The notes under the pieces are model-generated. The model was given only the letters and a program-made list of their open reading frames with translations. It was not told the origin of the DNA and ran no database searches. A DNA stretch of 64,000 nucleotides from Pseudoduganella lutea (GTDB taxonomy: Bacteria > Pseudomonadota > Gammaproteobacteria > Burkholderiales > Burkholderiaceae_D), in NCBI RefSeq assembly GCF_004209755.1, contig NZ_CP035913.1:4402001-4466000 (forward strand), written 5' to 3'. Positions 25,101-33,861 of the stretch are shown one piece after another (positions within the stretch are counted from its first letter, which is position 1; each line of letters opens with the position of its first letter). The position numbers were made by a program, and so were the translations under genes.

Positions 25101-27998
25101 TTATGCGAAGCGCCGCTGTTCGCCGGCGCCGAACAGGTTGCTATGGCAGCGGCCGCACAGCGTGGGATGCTCGGCATGGGCGCCCACGTCGGCGCGGTAG
25201 TGCCAGCAGCGTTCGCATTTTTCCGCCTTCGATGCGGCCACGGCAATCGCTTCGTCGGCATCGTTCGCCACTTCGACGGCTTGCGCCAACGATGTGATGA
25301 ACACGAACTTCAGGTCGTCGTCCAGGCTGGCCAAGGCGGCGTACTTGTCGCCGGCGGCCTTGATCTCCAGCTCGGCCTGCAGCGACGAACCGATCGCGCC
25401 GGACGAGCGCAGGTCTTCCAGCTGCTTCGTTACGTCGGCGCGCACGGCCAGGATCGTTGCATACTTCGCCAGCAGCGCTTCGGCATCGGCAATCGCCGGC
25501 AGCTGCCAGAACGTCTGCGTGTAGATGGTTTCGTCGGACGCGGCGAATTGCTCACCCGCGGCGAACACGGCCCATGCTTCCTCCACGGTGAACGGCAGCA
25601 CCGGTGCCAGCATGCGCAGCAGGCTTTGCGTGATGTGCCACAGCGCGGTCTGCGCCGAGCGGCGCGCCCGGGAATCGACGGCCGTCGTGTACAGGCGGTC
25701 CTTCAGGATATCGAGGTAGAAGCCGCCCAGGTCCTCGGAGCAGTAGTTCTGCAGCTTCGACACGACCGGGTGGAATTCGTATTGCTCGTAGTGCTTCTCG
25801 ACGGCCTGCTGCAGCGCGGCCAGGTTGGCCAGCGCATAGCGGTCGGTTTCCAGCAGTTCGGCCACCGGCACGGCGTTCGCCTTCGGATCGAAGTCCGACG
25901 TGTTGGCCAGCAGGAAGCGCAGCGTGTTGCGCAGGCGGCGGTACGATTCCGTCACGCGCTTGAGGATCTCGTCGGAGATCGACAGCTCACCCGTGTAGTC
26001 GGTCGAAGCGACCCACAGGCGCAGGATGTCGGCGCCCAGCGTGTCCGAGATCTTTTGCGGCGCCAGCGTATTGCCCAGCGACTTCGACATTTTCTTGCCT
26101 TCGCCATCGACGGTGAAGCCGTGCGTCAGCAGCGCCTTGTAGGGCGGGCGGCCGTTCAGCATCGACGACGTGAGGAGCGACGAGTGGAACCAGCCGCGGT
26201 GCTGGTCCGAGCCTTCCAGGTACAGGTCGGCCGGGAAGTGCGACTGTGCGGCGTGCGAGCCGCGCAGCACGGTCTGGTGCGTGATGCCCGAATCGAACCA
26301 CACGTCCAGCGTGTCCTTGTTCTTCACGTAGTTTGCCGCATCGTCACCGAGCAGTTCCTGCGGGTCGAGCGCGAGCCAGGCGTCGATACCGCCTTTTTCG
26401 ATGCGCTGCGCCACCTGTTCCAGCAGTTCGGCGGTGCGCGGGTGCAGCTCGCCCGTTTCCTTGTGCACGAAGAAGGCCATCGGCACGCCCCACTGGCGCT
26501 GGCGCGACAGGGTCCAGTCCGGCCGGTTGGCGATCATGCCGTGCAGGCGCGCCTTGCCCCAGTCGGGGAAGAACTGTGTCTCGGCGATGCCTTCGAGCGC
26601 CGTTTCGCGCAGCGTGGAGCCGCCGTCGATCGGCTGCACGTCCATGCCGGCGAACCACTGCGACGTGGCACGGTAGACGATCGGCGTCTTGTGGCGCCAG
26701 CAGTGCATGTAGCTGTGGTCGAACATCTTCAGCTCGAACAGCGCGCCCGCTTCGCGCAGCGCGTCGCAGATCGGCTTCGATGCTTCCCAGATCGTCATGC
26801 CGCCGAACAGCGGCAGGGTGGACACGTATTTGCCGTCGCCCATCACCGGGGTCAGGATTTCGTCATCCTTCATGCCGTGCTGGCGGCACGACACGAAGTC
26901 TTCCAGGCCGTAGGCCGGCGCGGAGTGCACGATGCCGGTGCCGGAATCGGTGGTCACGTAGTCGGCCAGGTACACCGGCGAATAGCGGTCGTAGAACCCG
27001 TCGCGCGTATGCAGCGGGTGCTTGAAACGGATGTTTTCCAGCTGCGCGCCCGTGGTGGTCGCGATGACCTTGCCTTCGAGCTTGTAGCGCTGCAGGGCCG
27101 CTTCGACCAGGTCCTGGGCGAGGATCAGCAGCAGCGGCGACGGTTCGCCATCGACCTCGCGCGACGTTTCAACGAGGGCGTACGTCACTTCGGGGTGCAC
27201 GTTCAGCGCCTGGTTCGACGGAATCGTCCATGGCGTGGTGGTCCAGATATTGATGAAACCCGTCTGCGTGGGCAGCGCCGGCAGGCCGAATGCGGCGGCG
27301 ATCTTCTCGTGCTCGGCGAACGGGAAACCCACGTCGATGGCCGGGTCGCGCTTGTCCTGGTATTCCACCTCCGCCTCGGCCAGCGCCGAGCCGCAGTCGA
27401 AGCACCAGTTCACCGGCTTCAGGCCGCGGTAGACATAGCCCTTTTCCAGCAGCTTGCCGAGTGCGCGCAGTTCGTCGGCCTCGTTACCGTAGGCCATGGT
27501 GAGGTAGGGGTTGTCCCACTCGCCCAGCACGCCCAGGCGGATGAAGCCGGCGCGCTGGCGGTCGATCTGCTCCAGCGCGTAGGCGCGCGCCTTGGTCAAT
27601 ACCTCGGCGGTCGGCAGGTTCTTGCCGTACTGTTTTTCGATCTGGATCTCGATCGGCATGCCGTGGCAATCCCAGCCCGGTACATAAGGCGCGTCGAAGC
27701 CCGCCATCGTGCGCGACTTGACGACCATGTCCTTGAGGATCTTGTTGACGGCGTGGCCCAGGTGGATATCGCCGTTCGCATACGGTGGACCGTCGTGCAG
27801 CACGAACATGGGCCGGCCCTTGGCGGCCTTGCGGATGCGCTGGTAGACCTTCTTGTCCTGCCATTGCTTCACCCAGTTCGGCTCGCGCTTGGCCAGGTCG
27901 CCGCGCATCGGGAACGGGGTTTCGGTCATGTTGACCGCGTATTTACTATTACTCTTGCTGGGGGCCTTGCTGTCGGCCTTTTTTGGTTTGTCGGACAT
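25101..27998 (-). CDS. ileS: Isoleucyl-tRNA synthetase
   Basis: A 965-residue class I synthetase that charges tRNA-Ile in the cytoplasm. The HIGH-type motif is HLGH in [15 protein letters not shown] (about residue 70), and the second signature is KMSKSLGN (about 635). The editing domain lies between them. A C-terminal zinc finger with CERC and CGRC pairs (about 930-955) is typical of bacterial IleRS. The long open frame on the opposite strand is a by-product of GC-rich coding. It follows ribF by 59 bp. Confidence 0.96.
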   Translation of the reverse strand: MSDKPKKADSKAPSKSNSKYAVNMTETPFPMRGDLAKREPNWVKQWQDKKVYQRIRKAAKGRPMFVLHDGPPYANGDIHLGHAVNKILKDMVVKSRTMAGFDAPYVPGWDCHGMPIEIQIEKQYGKNLPTAEVLTKARAYALEQIDRQRAGFIRLGVLGEWDNPYLTMAYGNEADELRALGKLLEKGYVYRGLKPVNWCFDCGSALAEAEVEYQDKRDPAIDVGFPFAEHEKIAAAFGLPALPTQTGFINIWTTTPWTIPSNQALNVHPEVTYALVETSREVDGEPSPLLLILAQDLVEAALQRYKLEGKVIATTTGAQLENIRFKHPLHTRDGFYDRYSPVYLADYVTTDSGTGIVHSAPAYGLEDFVSCRQHGMKDDEILTPVMGDGKYVSTLPLFGGMTIWEASKPICDALREAGALFELKMFDHSYMHCWRHKTPIVYRATSQWFAGMDVQPIDGGSTLRETALEGIAETQFFPDWGKARLHGMIANRPDWTLSRQRQWGVPMAFFVHKETGELHPRTAELLEQVAQRIEKGGIDAWLALDPQELLGDDAANYVKNKDTLDVWFDSGITHQTVLRGSHAAQSHFPADLYLEGSDQHRGWFHSSLLTSSMLNGRPPYKALLTHGFTVDGEGKKMSKSLGNTLAPQKISDTLGADILRLWVASTDYTGELSISDEILKRVTESYRRLRNTLRFLLANTSDFDPKANAVPVAELLETDRYALANLAALQQAVEKHYEQYEFHPVVSKLQNYCSEDLGGFYLDILKDRLYTTAVDSRARRSAQTALWHITQSLLRMLAPVLPFTVEEAWAVFAAGEQFAASDETIYTQTFWQLPAIADAEALLAKYATILAVRADVTKQLEDLRSSGAIGSSLQAELEIKAAGDKYAALASLDDDLKFVFITSLAQAVEVANDADEAIAVAASKAEKCERCWHYRADVGAHAEHPTLCGRCHSNLFGAGEQRRFA

Positions 27999-28057
27999 GG
28001 TAAATCTTTATGTAGTCAATCGGGAGTGACGGCGCGGTGATGCCGGATGACCGGCAC

Positions 28058-29029
28058 TCAAATTCGGTCGGTGGCGGTGACGGCACCGCTGCGTTCGCGG
28101 AACCAGGCCCGCGCCTGCTCCGCGTCGCGGTCGATCGCCGCGGTCAGCGTCGGCAGGTCGATGAACTTTTCCTCGTCGCGGATCTTGTGGAGGAACTCGA
28201 CCTTGATGCGCTGGCCGTACAGGTTGGCGGCGAAATCGAAGATGTGCACCTCGAGCAGCACGCGGCCTGCGTCTTCCACGGTGGGGCGCACGCCCAGGCT
28301 GGCCACGGCCGGCAGCGGTACATCGGCAATGCCGTGCACCTGCACGATGAAAATGCCGGACAGGGCGGGGCGGTGCGGCACGCGCAGGTTCAGCGTGGGG
28401 TATCCGATCGTGCGGCCCAGCTTCTGGCCGTGGATTACGTGGCCGGAAATCGAATAGGGGTGGCCCAGCAATTGCTCGGCCTGTGCAAAGTCGCCGTTGG
28501 CCAGCGCCGAGCGCACCGCCGACGAGGAGATGCGCGTGGCGCCGCTCATCACGGTCTCCAGGGTTTCGACCTCGAAGCCATAGCGCTCGCCCGCTTCGTG
28601 CAGCATCTGTACATTGCCGGCACGGCGTGCGCCATAGCAGAAATCGTCGCCGACCATCAGCCATTTGACGTGCAATCCGTCCACCAGCACGCGCTCGGTG
28701 AAGTCCTGCGGGGTGAGGGCGGCAAAGCTGTCCGAGAAATGCTCGACGATGACGCGGTCGATGCCGTTCGCCTCCAGCGAGGCCAGCTTGTCGCGCAGGT
28801 TGGCGATCCGCGGTGGCGCCTTCGACAGGTCTTTTTGCTTGTGGGCAAAGAATTCCCGCGGATGCGGCTCGAACGTCATGACGGCGGCTTCCAGGCCGAG
28901 GCGCGATGCGGCGGTGCGCACGTGGGCCAGCAAGGCCTGGTGGCCACGGTGAACGCCGTCGAAATTACCGATTGTGAGGGCGCAGGGCGCACGGGACGCT
29001 GCGTTGGGGAGTCCGCGAAATACCTTCAT
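28058..29029 (-). CDS. ribF: Bifunctional riboflavin kinase / FAD synthetase
   Basis: A 323-residue enzyme that makes FMN from riboflavin and FAD from FMN. The N-terminal adenylyltransferase domain (about 1-185) has TIGNFDGVHRGHQAL and the ISSSAVR motif. The C-terminal flavokinase domain (about 190-318) has GRTIGYPTLNLR. The start at 29029 (MKVFRGLPN) fits the family; the open frame runs nine codons further. ribF-ileS-lspA is a widely conserved gene order. No FMN riboswitch was seen in the leader. Confidence 0.95.
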   Translation of the reverse strand: MKVFRGLPNAASRAPCALTIGNFDGVHRGHQALLAHVRTAASRLGLEAAVMTFEPHPREFFAHKQKDLSKAPPRIANLRDKLASLEANGIDRVIVEHFSDSFAALTPQDFTERVLVDGLHVKWLMVGDDFCYGARRAGNVQMLHEAGERYGFEVETLETVMSGATRISSSAVRSALANGDFAQAEQLLGHPYSISGHVIHGQKLGRTIGYPTLNLRVPHRPALSGIFIVQVHGIADVPLPAVASLGVRPTVEDAGRVLLEVHIFDFAANLYGQRIKVEFLHKIRDEEKFIDLPTLTAAIDRDAEQARAWFRERSGAVTATDRI

Positions 29030-29130
29030 GGATATGCAATCTTTTGCCTGAACCACGGATTATACGGCGGTTTTACAAATTCACATGGGAAATGCCGCAG
29101 CGCACCAGGGAGGGCCGCGGCGACCCAAGT

Positions 29131-29164
29131 AAAAAGCGCCGCCTGCGGAGCAGGGCGGCGCTTT
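29131..29164 (-). terminator. Terminator of the TPR protein gene
   Basis: An 11-bp stem (AAAGCGCCGCC / GGCGGCGCTTT) with a 10-base loop is followed by T5 on the minus strand, 24 bp past the TPR gene stop. Confidence 0.85.
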
Positions 29165-29187
29165 CAAAACGGGAACCGTGCAGGAAA

Positions 29188-30417
29188 TTATGCGGCCACG
29201 TTCGGATTGTTGATATACAGCGTCCAGTAACGTGCCAGGTCGGATTCGCCGGCAGTGCCCTTGACGTTCTTCAGTGCCGTCAGCGCCTGCTGCTTCTTGC
29301 CGGCGTTGAACAGCGCGATGCCATAGTGCAGCTTCATTTCTTCCGGACGGCGTGCCGTACCGAACTCCATCGCCTGGTCCATCAGCGCAATGCCTTCGCT
29401 GGCCTTGCCACCGGTAACCATGGCATAACCCATATTGAACAGGCCATCCGCATCTTTTTCTTTGATCAGGGTGGCTTGATGGGTTGCCTGGGCGGCGGTA
29501 TTGTCGGCCAGGGTCTTGTTGGCCAGGTCTTTCAGGCGCTGGTGGCGGGCGGCGTCGGTGCCGGTGCCCAGCGCGCCTTTCTTGTAACCCTGGTCGATGA
29601 TCTTGATCGCTTCAGGCGCATTGCCGGCCTGCAGTGCGAGCTGGGCCATTTCCATGTACTCGGAAGGCTTCGTCAATTGGCCCAGCGCCAGGCGCAGGCG
29701 CATCAGGTCCAGGCCCAGCGTGCGGGAGAAGCCCGGCTTGCCCTGCACGCGGTTCAGCAGGTCGGCCCAGTAGCTTGCTTTCGGGTAGCTGCCGGCCAGC
29801 TTCTCGATGGTTTGCACGTAGCCAGCCTTGTCGTTCTGCTTCAGCTGGATGTTGGCCAGCATCTGCAGGCTTTCCTCGTTCTGCTTGCCGGACTTCAGCG
29901 CGGCAGCCGCTTCGTTGAAGCGGCCGCTGATGAAGTAGGTCTGCGTCAGCAGTTGCTGCATCTGCGAGTTGCCCGGATTGTCCTTCAGCACGCCCTGGAT
30001 CGCCGTGATCGCTTTCGGGTAATCCTTGGCGCGGTAATACATGCCGGCCAGGCCTTCCTGGAACTTGCCTTTTTCGGAAGCCGACAGGCGGCCCGAGGCG
30101 ATCAGGGTTTCAAAGGCCCGGATGGCGGTCGGTGTGTCGCCGGCGGTGGAGGCGGCGGCTGCGCGCACGCGCTCGATCTGGTATTTCTCGAATTCAGTCT
30201 TGTTGCCGACGGCATCGGCATCCTTCAACTTGGCCACCGCTTCGCGGGCCTTGCCGCTGCTCAGCAGGCGCTGCGCTTCCTGCAATGGTTTGCCCACATC
30301 GGCACGGACCGTATCGGCAGCATGGGCAGCGGACACCAGGCCAGCCATGGGAGCTGCAGCGGTAAAGCCGACGGCGGCCATTACCAGGCCGAGATGGGCG
30401 AGACGGAACTTGGACAT
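29188..30417 (-). CDS. Secreted tetratricopeptide-repeat protein
   Basis: A 409-residue protein with a signal peptide (AHA cleavage near residue 33) and tandem helical TPR-like repeats through most of its length, for example KAREAVAKLKDADAVG, KDYPKAITAIQGVLKDNPG and GRFNEAAAALKSG. Lys-rich helices and periplasmic export suggest a scaffold or assembly role. It follows tonB-exbB-exbD-exbD, but two hairpins separate it from exbD. ATG at 30435 is an alternative start; 30417 gives the neater signal peptide. Not assigned to a named family. Confidence 0.8.
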   Translation of the reverse strand: MSKFRLAHLGLVMAAVGFTAAAPMAGLVSAAHAADTVRADVGKPLQEAQRLLSSGKAREAVAKLKDADAVGNKTEFEKYQIERVRAAAASTAGDTPTAIRAFETLIASGRLSASEKGKFQEGLAGMYYRAKDYPKAITAIQGVLKDNPGNSQMQQLLTQTYFISGRFNEAAAALKSGKQNEESLQMLANIQLKQNDKAGYVQTIEKLAGSYPKASYWADLLNRVQGKPGFSRTLGLDLMRLRLALGQLTKPSEYMEMAQLALQAGNAPEAIKIIDQGYKKGALGTGTDAARHQRLKDLANKTLADNTAAQATHQATLIKEKDADGLFNMGYAMVTGGKASEGIALMDQAMEFGTARRPEEMKLHYGIALFNAGKKQQALTALKNVKGTAGESDLARYWTLYINNPNVAA

Positions 30418-30436
30418 AAGCGAGGTATCTTTCATC

Positions 30437-30469
30437 AAAAAACAAGAATAGGCAGGATAACCTGCCTAT
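30437..30469 (-). terminator. Hairpin with T-rich tail directly before the TPR gene
   Basis: A 9-bp stem (ATAGGCAGG / CCTGCCTAT) with an ATAA loop is followed on the minus strand by TCTTGTTTTTT, ending almost at the ATG at 30435. It could terminate read-through from exbD or act as an attenuator for the TPR gene. Confidence 0.55.
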
Positions 30470-30522
30470 CGTGGAAAATAAAGAGCCGTACTCCTGAGTT
30501 TCAAAAGTTACCCGCGCTTACA

Positions 30523-30552
30523 AAAATCGCGGTACCGAAGTACCGCGATTTT
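30523..30552. terminator. Bidirectional terminator with UUCG loop downstream of exbD
   Basis: A perfect 13-bp stem (AAAATCGCGGTAC and its complement) encloses a four-base loop that reads TTCG on the minus strand, giving the very stable C(UUCG)G cap. T-runs flank both sides. It closes the tonB-exbB-exbD-exbD transcript 37 bp after the last stop. Confidence 0.88.
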
Positions 30553-30588
30553 GTATGCCAGGCATCGAAACTGTCCAGGAAAATACTC

Positions 30589-31023
30589 TTACTGGAACTG
30601 CTCGTTACCGACGAGGCCGATCTTCGTGACGCCCAGGCGCTGGGCCGAAGCCATCACGCCTGCAACAGCGTTGTACTCGACCAGCTTGTTGGGACGCAGG
30701 TGCACTTCCGGCTGGTCAGCCTGTGCAGCCACGTTCATCAGCTTCTGCTCCAGCGTCGCGCGATCGGGAATGGTCTGGCCATCCCACAGGATCGTACCGT
30801 CGAAGTCCACGTCGATCGTCACGACCACCGGTTCCACCGTCGATGGCGGCGGCGTACCGACCGGCATGTTCAGGTTCACCGAGTGGTTTGCTTTCGGGAT
30901 CGTAATAATCAGCATAATGATCAGCACCAGCATCACGTCGATGAGCGGTGTCATGTTCATTTCCATCATTGGTTCCGGATCCGCGTTTGATGCACCGCCG
31001 CCCGAACCGACATTCATACTCAT
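30589..31023 (-). CDS. exbD: ExbD/TolR family protein (second copy)
   Basis: A 144-residue proton-channel subunit of the TonB energising complex. It has a short cytoplasmic N-terminus, one membrane helix (about 22-45, MTPLIDVMLVLIIMLII with the essential Asp) and a periplasmic domain. It is adjacent to and about the size of the preceding exbD but clearly diverged. Paired exbD genes are common in Xanthomonadales and Burkholderiales, where one copy may serve a subset of receptors. Confidence 0.92.
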   Translation of the reverse strand: MSMNVGSGGGASNADPEPMMEMNMTPLIDVMLVLIIMLIITIPKANHSVNLNMPVGTPPPSTVEPVVVTIDVDFDGTILWDGQTIPDRATLEQKLMNVAAQADQPEVHLRPNKLVEYNAVAGVMASAQRLGVTKIGLVGNEQFQ

Positions 31024-31088
31024 GGGTGTGTTCCTTTTTCAAAGACTGCCCGGCCGGCAGTAATAAACCGGCCGGCCGAGCAGGGGCC

Positions 31089-31517
31089 TTACATCTTGTC
31101 AGGCGGTTCGGTAATGAAACCAACCTTCTGGATGCCAGCGCGCTGGGTCGTGAAGATCACGCGGCCGATCGACTCATACTTGGCTTCTTTATCGCCACGC
31201 ACGTGCACCTCGGGTTGCGGCACTTTCACGGCCTCGACCTTCAGAAAATCGAACAACTCATTCGTGTCCGCCATTTTCTTCTGATTCCAGTAGATATCAC
31301 CATCCTTGTTAACGACGATGTTGACATTTTCCGGCTTCGTTTGGATCGCCTGGTTGATCTCCGACGGCAGCGTGATTTTCTGCAGTTTGAGAACGACCGG
31401 GCTGGTAATCAGGAAGATGATCAGGAGAACCAACATGATGTCCACGAGGGGCGTCGTGTTGATCTCCGACATTACCTGGTCTTCGCCTCCGCTATCGGAG
31501 CCTACGGACATCGACAT
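31089..31517 (-). CDS. exbD: ExbD/TolR family protein (first copy)
   Basis: A 142-residue ExbD. The single membrane segment with its proton-relay Asp is TTPLVDIMLVLLIIFLITSP (about 20-39). The periplasmic domain ends in VIFTTQRAGIQKVGFITEPP. It starts 4 bp after the exbB stop and so is coupled to it. Both ExbD proteins begin MSM and have a Gly/Ser-rich cytoplasmic tail. Confidence 0.92.
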   Translation of the reverse strand: MSMSVGSDSGGEDQVMSEINTTPLVDIMLVLLIIFLITSPVVLKLQKITLPSEINQAIQTKPENVNIVVNKDGDIYWNQKKMADTNELFDFLKVEAVKVPQPEVHVRGDKEAKYESIGRVIFTTQRAGIQKVGFITEPPDKM

Positions 31518-31521
31518 GGTA

Positions 31522-32466
31522 TTAGCCTACTTTTTTCGCACGAGCAGCGGAGTCAGCGGTGGACATCGCGCCGGAGATCAGCACCGAGTGCACGTCAGCA
31601 GCGAAGGTACGCACTTCTTCCATTGCGGACTTGTTACGACGCACCAGCCAGTTGTAGCCCAGAACGGCCGGAACTGCGACTGCCAGACCGAATGCCGTCA
31701 TGATCAGTGCTTCACCGACCGGACCTGCAACCTTGTCGATCGACGCGTTACCGGTCATGCCGATGGCGGTCAGTGCACCGTAAATACCCCACACCGTACC
31801 GAACAGACCGATGAACGGTGCGGTCGAACCCACGGTTGCCAGGAACGACAGGCCATCTTGCAGGCGCGATTGCACTTTGTCCACCGAACGCTGGATCGAC
31901 ATCGTCACCCAGGTCGACAGGTCGATCTGCTCCAGCAGGGCGCCGTCGTGGTGAGCCGAAGCCTTGGTGCCGGTTTCAGCGATGAAGCGGAACGGCGAAC
32001 CTTCGGCCAGGGTCGTGGTGCCGGCAGCGATCGACGATGCTTTCCAGAACTTGGCGGAGGCTTCACGGGCTTGACGCATGATCTTCATCTGGTCCAGCAG
32101 CTTGGTGATGATGATGTACCACGAGCCGATCGACATGATCGACATGATGATGATGGTGCCTTTGGCAACAGGGCCGGATTCCCATGCTGCCTTGAAGCCG
32201 AATGGGTTTTCCACTTCTTCCGTGGCGCCGTGGCCGCCAGCTGCTGCCGGTGCTGCGTCGGCAGCAGGTGCTGCTGCGTCGGCTGCCGGTGCTGCTGCAT
32301 CGGCTGCTGGTGCTGCTGCCGCATCCGCTGCCGGCGCTGCTGCCGCATCCGCTGGGGCCGGGGCAGGTGCATCGGCCATGGCCGGCGCGCTTACCAGGGC
32401 GGTTGCTGCGGTCACCGAGAACAGCACAGCGGCCAGTACAGCGGACAAACGGGTATTCTTAAACAT
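31522..32466 (-). CDS. exbB: ExbB, MotA/TolQ/ExbB proton channel with long Ala/Pro N-terminal extension
   Basis: A 314-residue ExbB, about 70 residues longer than E. coli ExbB. A cleavable-looking signal peptide (AMA near residue 31) is followed by an Ala/Pro/Asp repeat region (about 32-75, repeats of the AAPAAD type). The three-helix MotA/TolQ/ExbB core (about 100-300) contains GLFGTVWGIYGALTAIG and the membrane segment AFGLAVAVPAVLGYN. It forms the inner-membrane pentamer around ExbD and TonB. The repeat region is low complexity at DNA level too. Confidence 0.93.
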   Translation of the reverse strand: MFKNTRLSAVLAAVLFSVTAATALVSAPAMADAPAPAPADAAAAPAADAAAAPAADAAAPAADAAAPAADAAPAAAGGHGATEEVENPFGFKAAWESGPVAKGTIIIMSIMSIGSWYIIITKLLDQMKIMRQAREASAKFWKASSIAAGTTTLAEGSPFRFIAETGTKASAHHDGALLEQIDLSTWVTMSIQRSVDKVQSRLQDGLSFLATVGSTAPFIGLFGTVWGIYGALTAIGMTGNASIDKVAGPVGEALIMTAFGLAVAVPAVLGYNWLVRRNKSAMEEVRTFAADVHSVLISGAMSTADSAARAKKVG

Positions 32467-32544
32467 GCTTCCTCCAAATTGATAAAAGATCAGTTCGCTG
32501 AACGTAACGACAACGAATATTGCTAAATGAGACTTTGTCTCGGG

Positions 32545-33204
32545 TTATTCCAGCGTCCAGACGTATTGCATCTGCATCCACGCCTGCTCCGGCTTGCCAT
32601 CGACCAGGGTCGGCTTGAACTTGCACTTGCCGATACCGTTCACGGCTGCCTTGTCCAGATCCCGGAAACCACTGGATTTCACGATCTTGGAATCGGCAAC
32701 GCGACCGTCAACGCCAATCAGGAACGACAGGGTTACCGTGCCGGTTTCTTCGTTACGCAGCGACGACTTCGGCCATTCCGGCTTCGCGCAGGTGCTGAAG
32801 TCAGCCACTGCAGGAACACGCACGGATTGGGCCGGAGGTGCCGGCGGTGCAGGAGGTGCCGGTGGTGCCGCTTTCGCCAGCTCGGTCGTTGCCGGCTTTT
32901 GCTGGGTCGTGTTGGCGATCACGTTCTGCTGTGGCGGCGGCTGCTGCACATTCACTTCAACTGGCGGAATGAACGGCGGTGGTGGCGCTTTCATTTCCGG
33001 CGGCGGAGGCGGTGGCGGCAACTCCTTCGGTGGCGGTGGAGCGACCTCTTCGATGATCTTGGTTTCAACCGGCTCGATCATTTTAGTGACGATCCGTTTG
33101 CCCATGCCCGACACCATTGCATAACCAGCGACGATGTGCAAAGCAACCACTACCACGATGCCGGTATAGTTCTTTTTGACCTTCCCGTTATCACTAAAAT
33201 TCAT
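32545..33204 (-). CDS. tonB: Energy transducer TonB
   Basis: A 219-residue periplasm-spanning protein that couples the proton-motive force to outer-membrane receptors. An N-terminal membrane anchor (about 15-35) leads to a proline-rich span (about 50-135, with PPPPKELPPPPPPPEMK and repeated PPAP). The C-terminal TonB domain (about 138-219) contains GTVTLSFLIGVDGRVADSKIVKSSG. The ATG at 33204 is preferred because GGAG lies just ahead; a TTG at 33219 is the alternative. It leads the tonB-exbB-exbD-exbD operon. Confidence 0.92.
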   Translation of the reverse strand: MNFSDNGKVKKNYTGIVVVVALHIVAGYAMVSGMGKRIVTKMIEPVETKIIEEVAPPPPKELPPPPPPPEMKAPPPPFIPPVEVNVQQPPPQQNVIANTTQQKPATTELAKAAPPAPPAPPAPPAQSVRVPAVADFSTCAKPEWPKSSLRNEETGTVTLSFLIGVDGRVADSKIVKSSGFRDLDKAAVNGIGKCKFKPTLVDGKPEQAWMQMQYVWTLE

Positions 33205-33861
33205 GCCTGCTTTCTCCAATACCTACTCTACTTGAACCCCAAAATAGCGACACAAAGCTACAGCCGCATCCGGGACGTCGGCGAATTATACATACGAATT
33301 CTTCATTGTACATAGAATTTTGGGCTCAAAAAACTGGTTAAATTTCATGCCCTTAGCTGCTCCCGTGCACCAATCTGGCGTCCGTTCCGGGGCACCGCTG
33401 ACCAACGCTGTGCAAGCCGTGCAAACAGTGTCATGAAGTTTTCCGAATGCGAAAAAAACAAAATTTTCTGCGCAATTCCCTCCCTTCAAGGTATGTAAAA
33501 TTTGGTACCGAAACTTGCTATTTCATAAGAATGGGAGCGGTACCTTCGACTGACCAGTATATGCAATTTGCAGCCCCGGTGGAGCATGCGAATACAAAAA
33601 AACCAAGCTTGAAAGTTCACTACAGAAAAAATGCCGGCGTCGGCTGAAAATGTAGGTCCGGTCAAGCCGATCCGGTAATGCGGTCAGACCAGTTTACAGG
33701 GTTTTTAACGGATGAAGGAGTTCGGTTGCCATGCCGTTCGGACGGCGCTCCGAGGAGGGAAGGGAAAGTGCCGGACTTGGCGCGTCAATCCGGATCGCAC
33801 CCTGAAATGTAGCGGCGGGCAGCCATGCAGCCGCCCGCCGGAGATCGATACGAAAGAACGG
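33205..33861. other. Gene-free stretch between tonB and spoVR
   Basis: About 650 bp, AT-richer than its surroundings, with no supportable gene. Short open frames (for example 33286-33489 minus, 33447-33647 plus and 33712-33927 plus) lack ribosome sites and family features. The part next to tonB carries its likely promoter. No clear Fur box was found. Confidence 0.6.
33285..33312 (-). promoter_or_regulatory. Candidate tonB promoter
   Basis: On the minus strand, TGTACA (33312-33307, 4 of 6 matches to -35) and a perfect TATAAT (33290-33285) are 16 bp apart. The start site would be about 75 bp upstream of the tonB ATG. Confidence 0.5.

Noticed and set aside
25080..28040. A 986-codon open frame on the plus strand opposite ileS
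   Set aside because: It mirrors the IleRS gene, and its translation is Arg/His/Val-rich with no domains. It is a by-product of GC-rich coding.
28990..29187. FMN riboswitch before ribF
   Set aside because: None of the conserved RFN-element segments are present in the short leader.
33447..33647. Small frames in the tonB-spoVR gap
   Set aside because: No ribosome site, no signal or domain, and composition follows the AT-rich gap.
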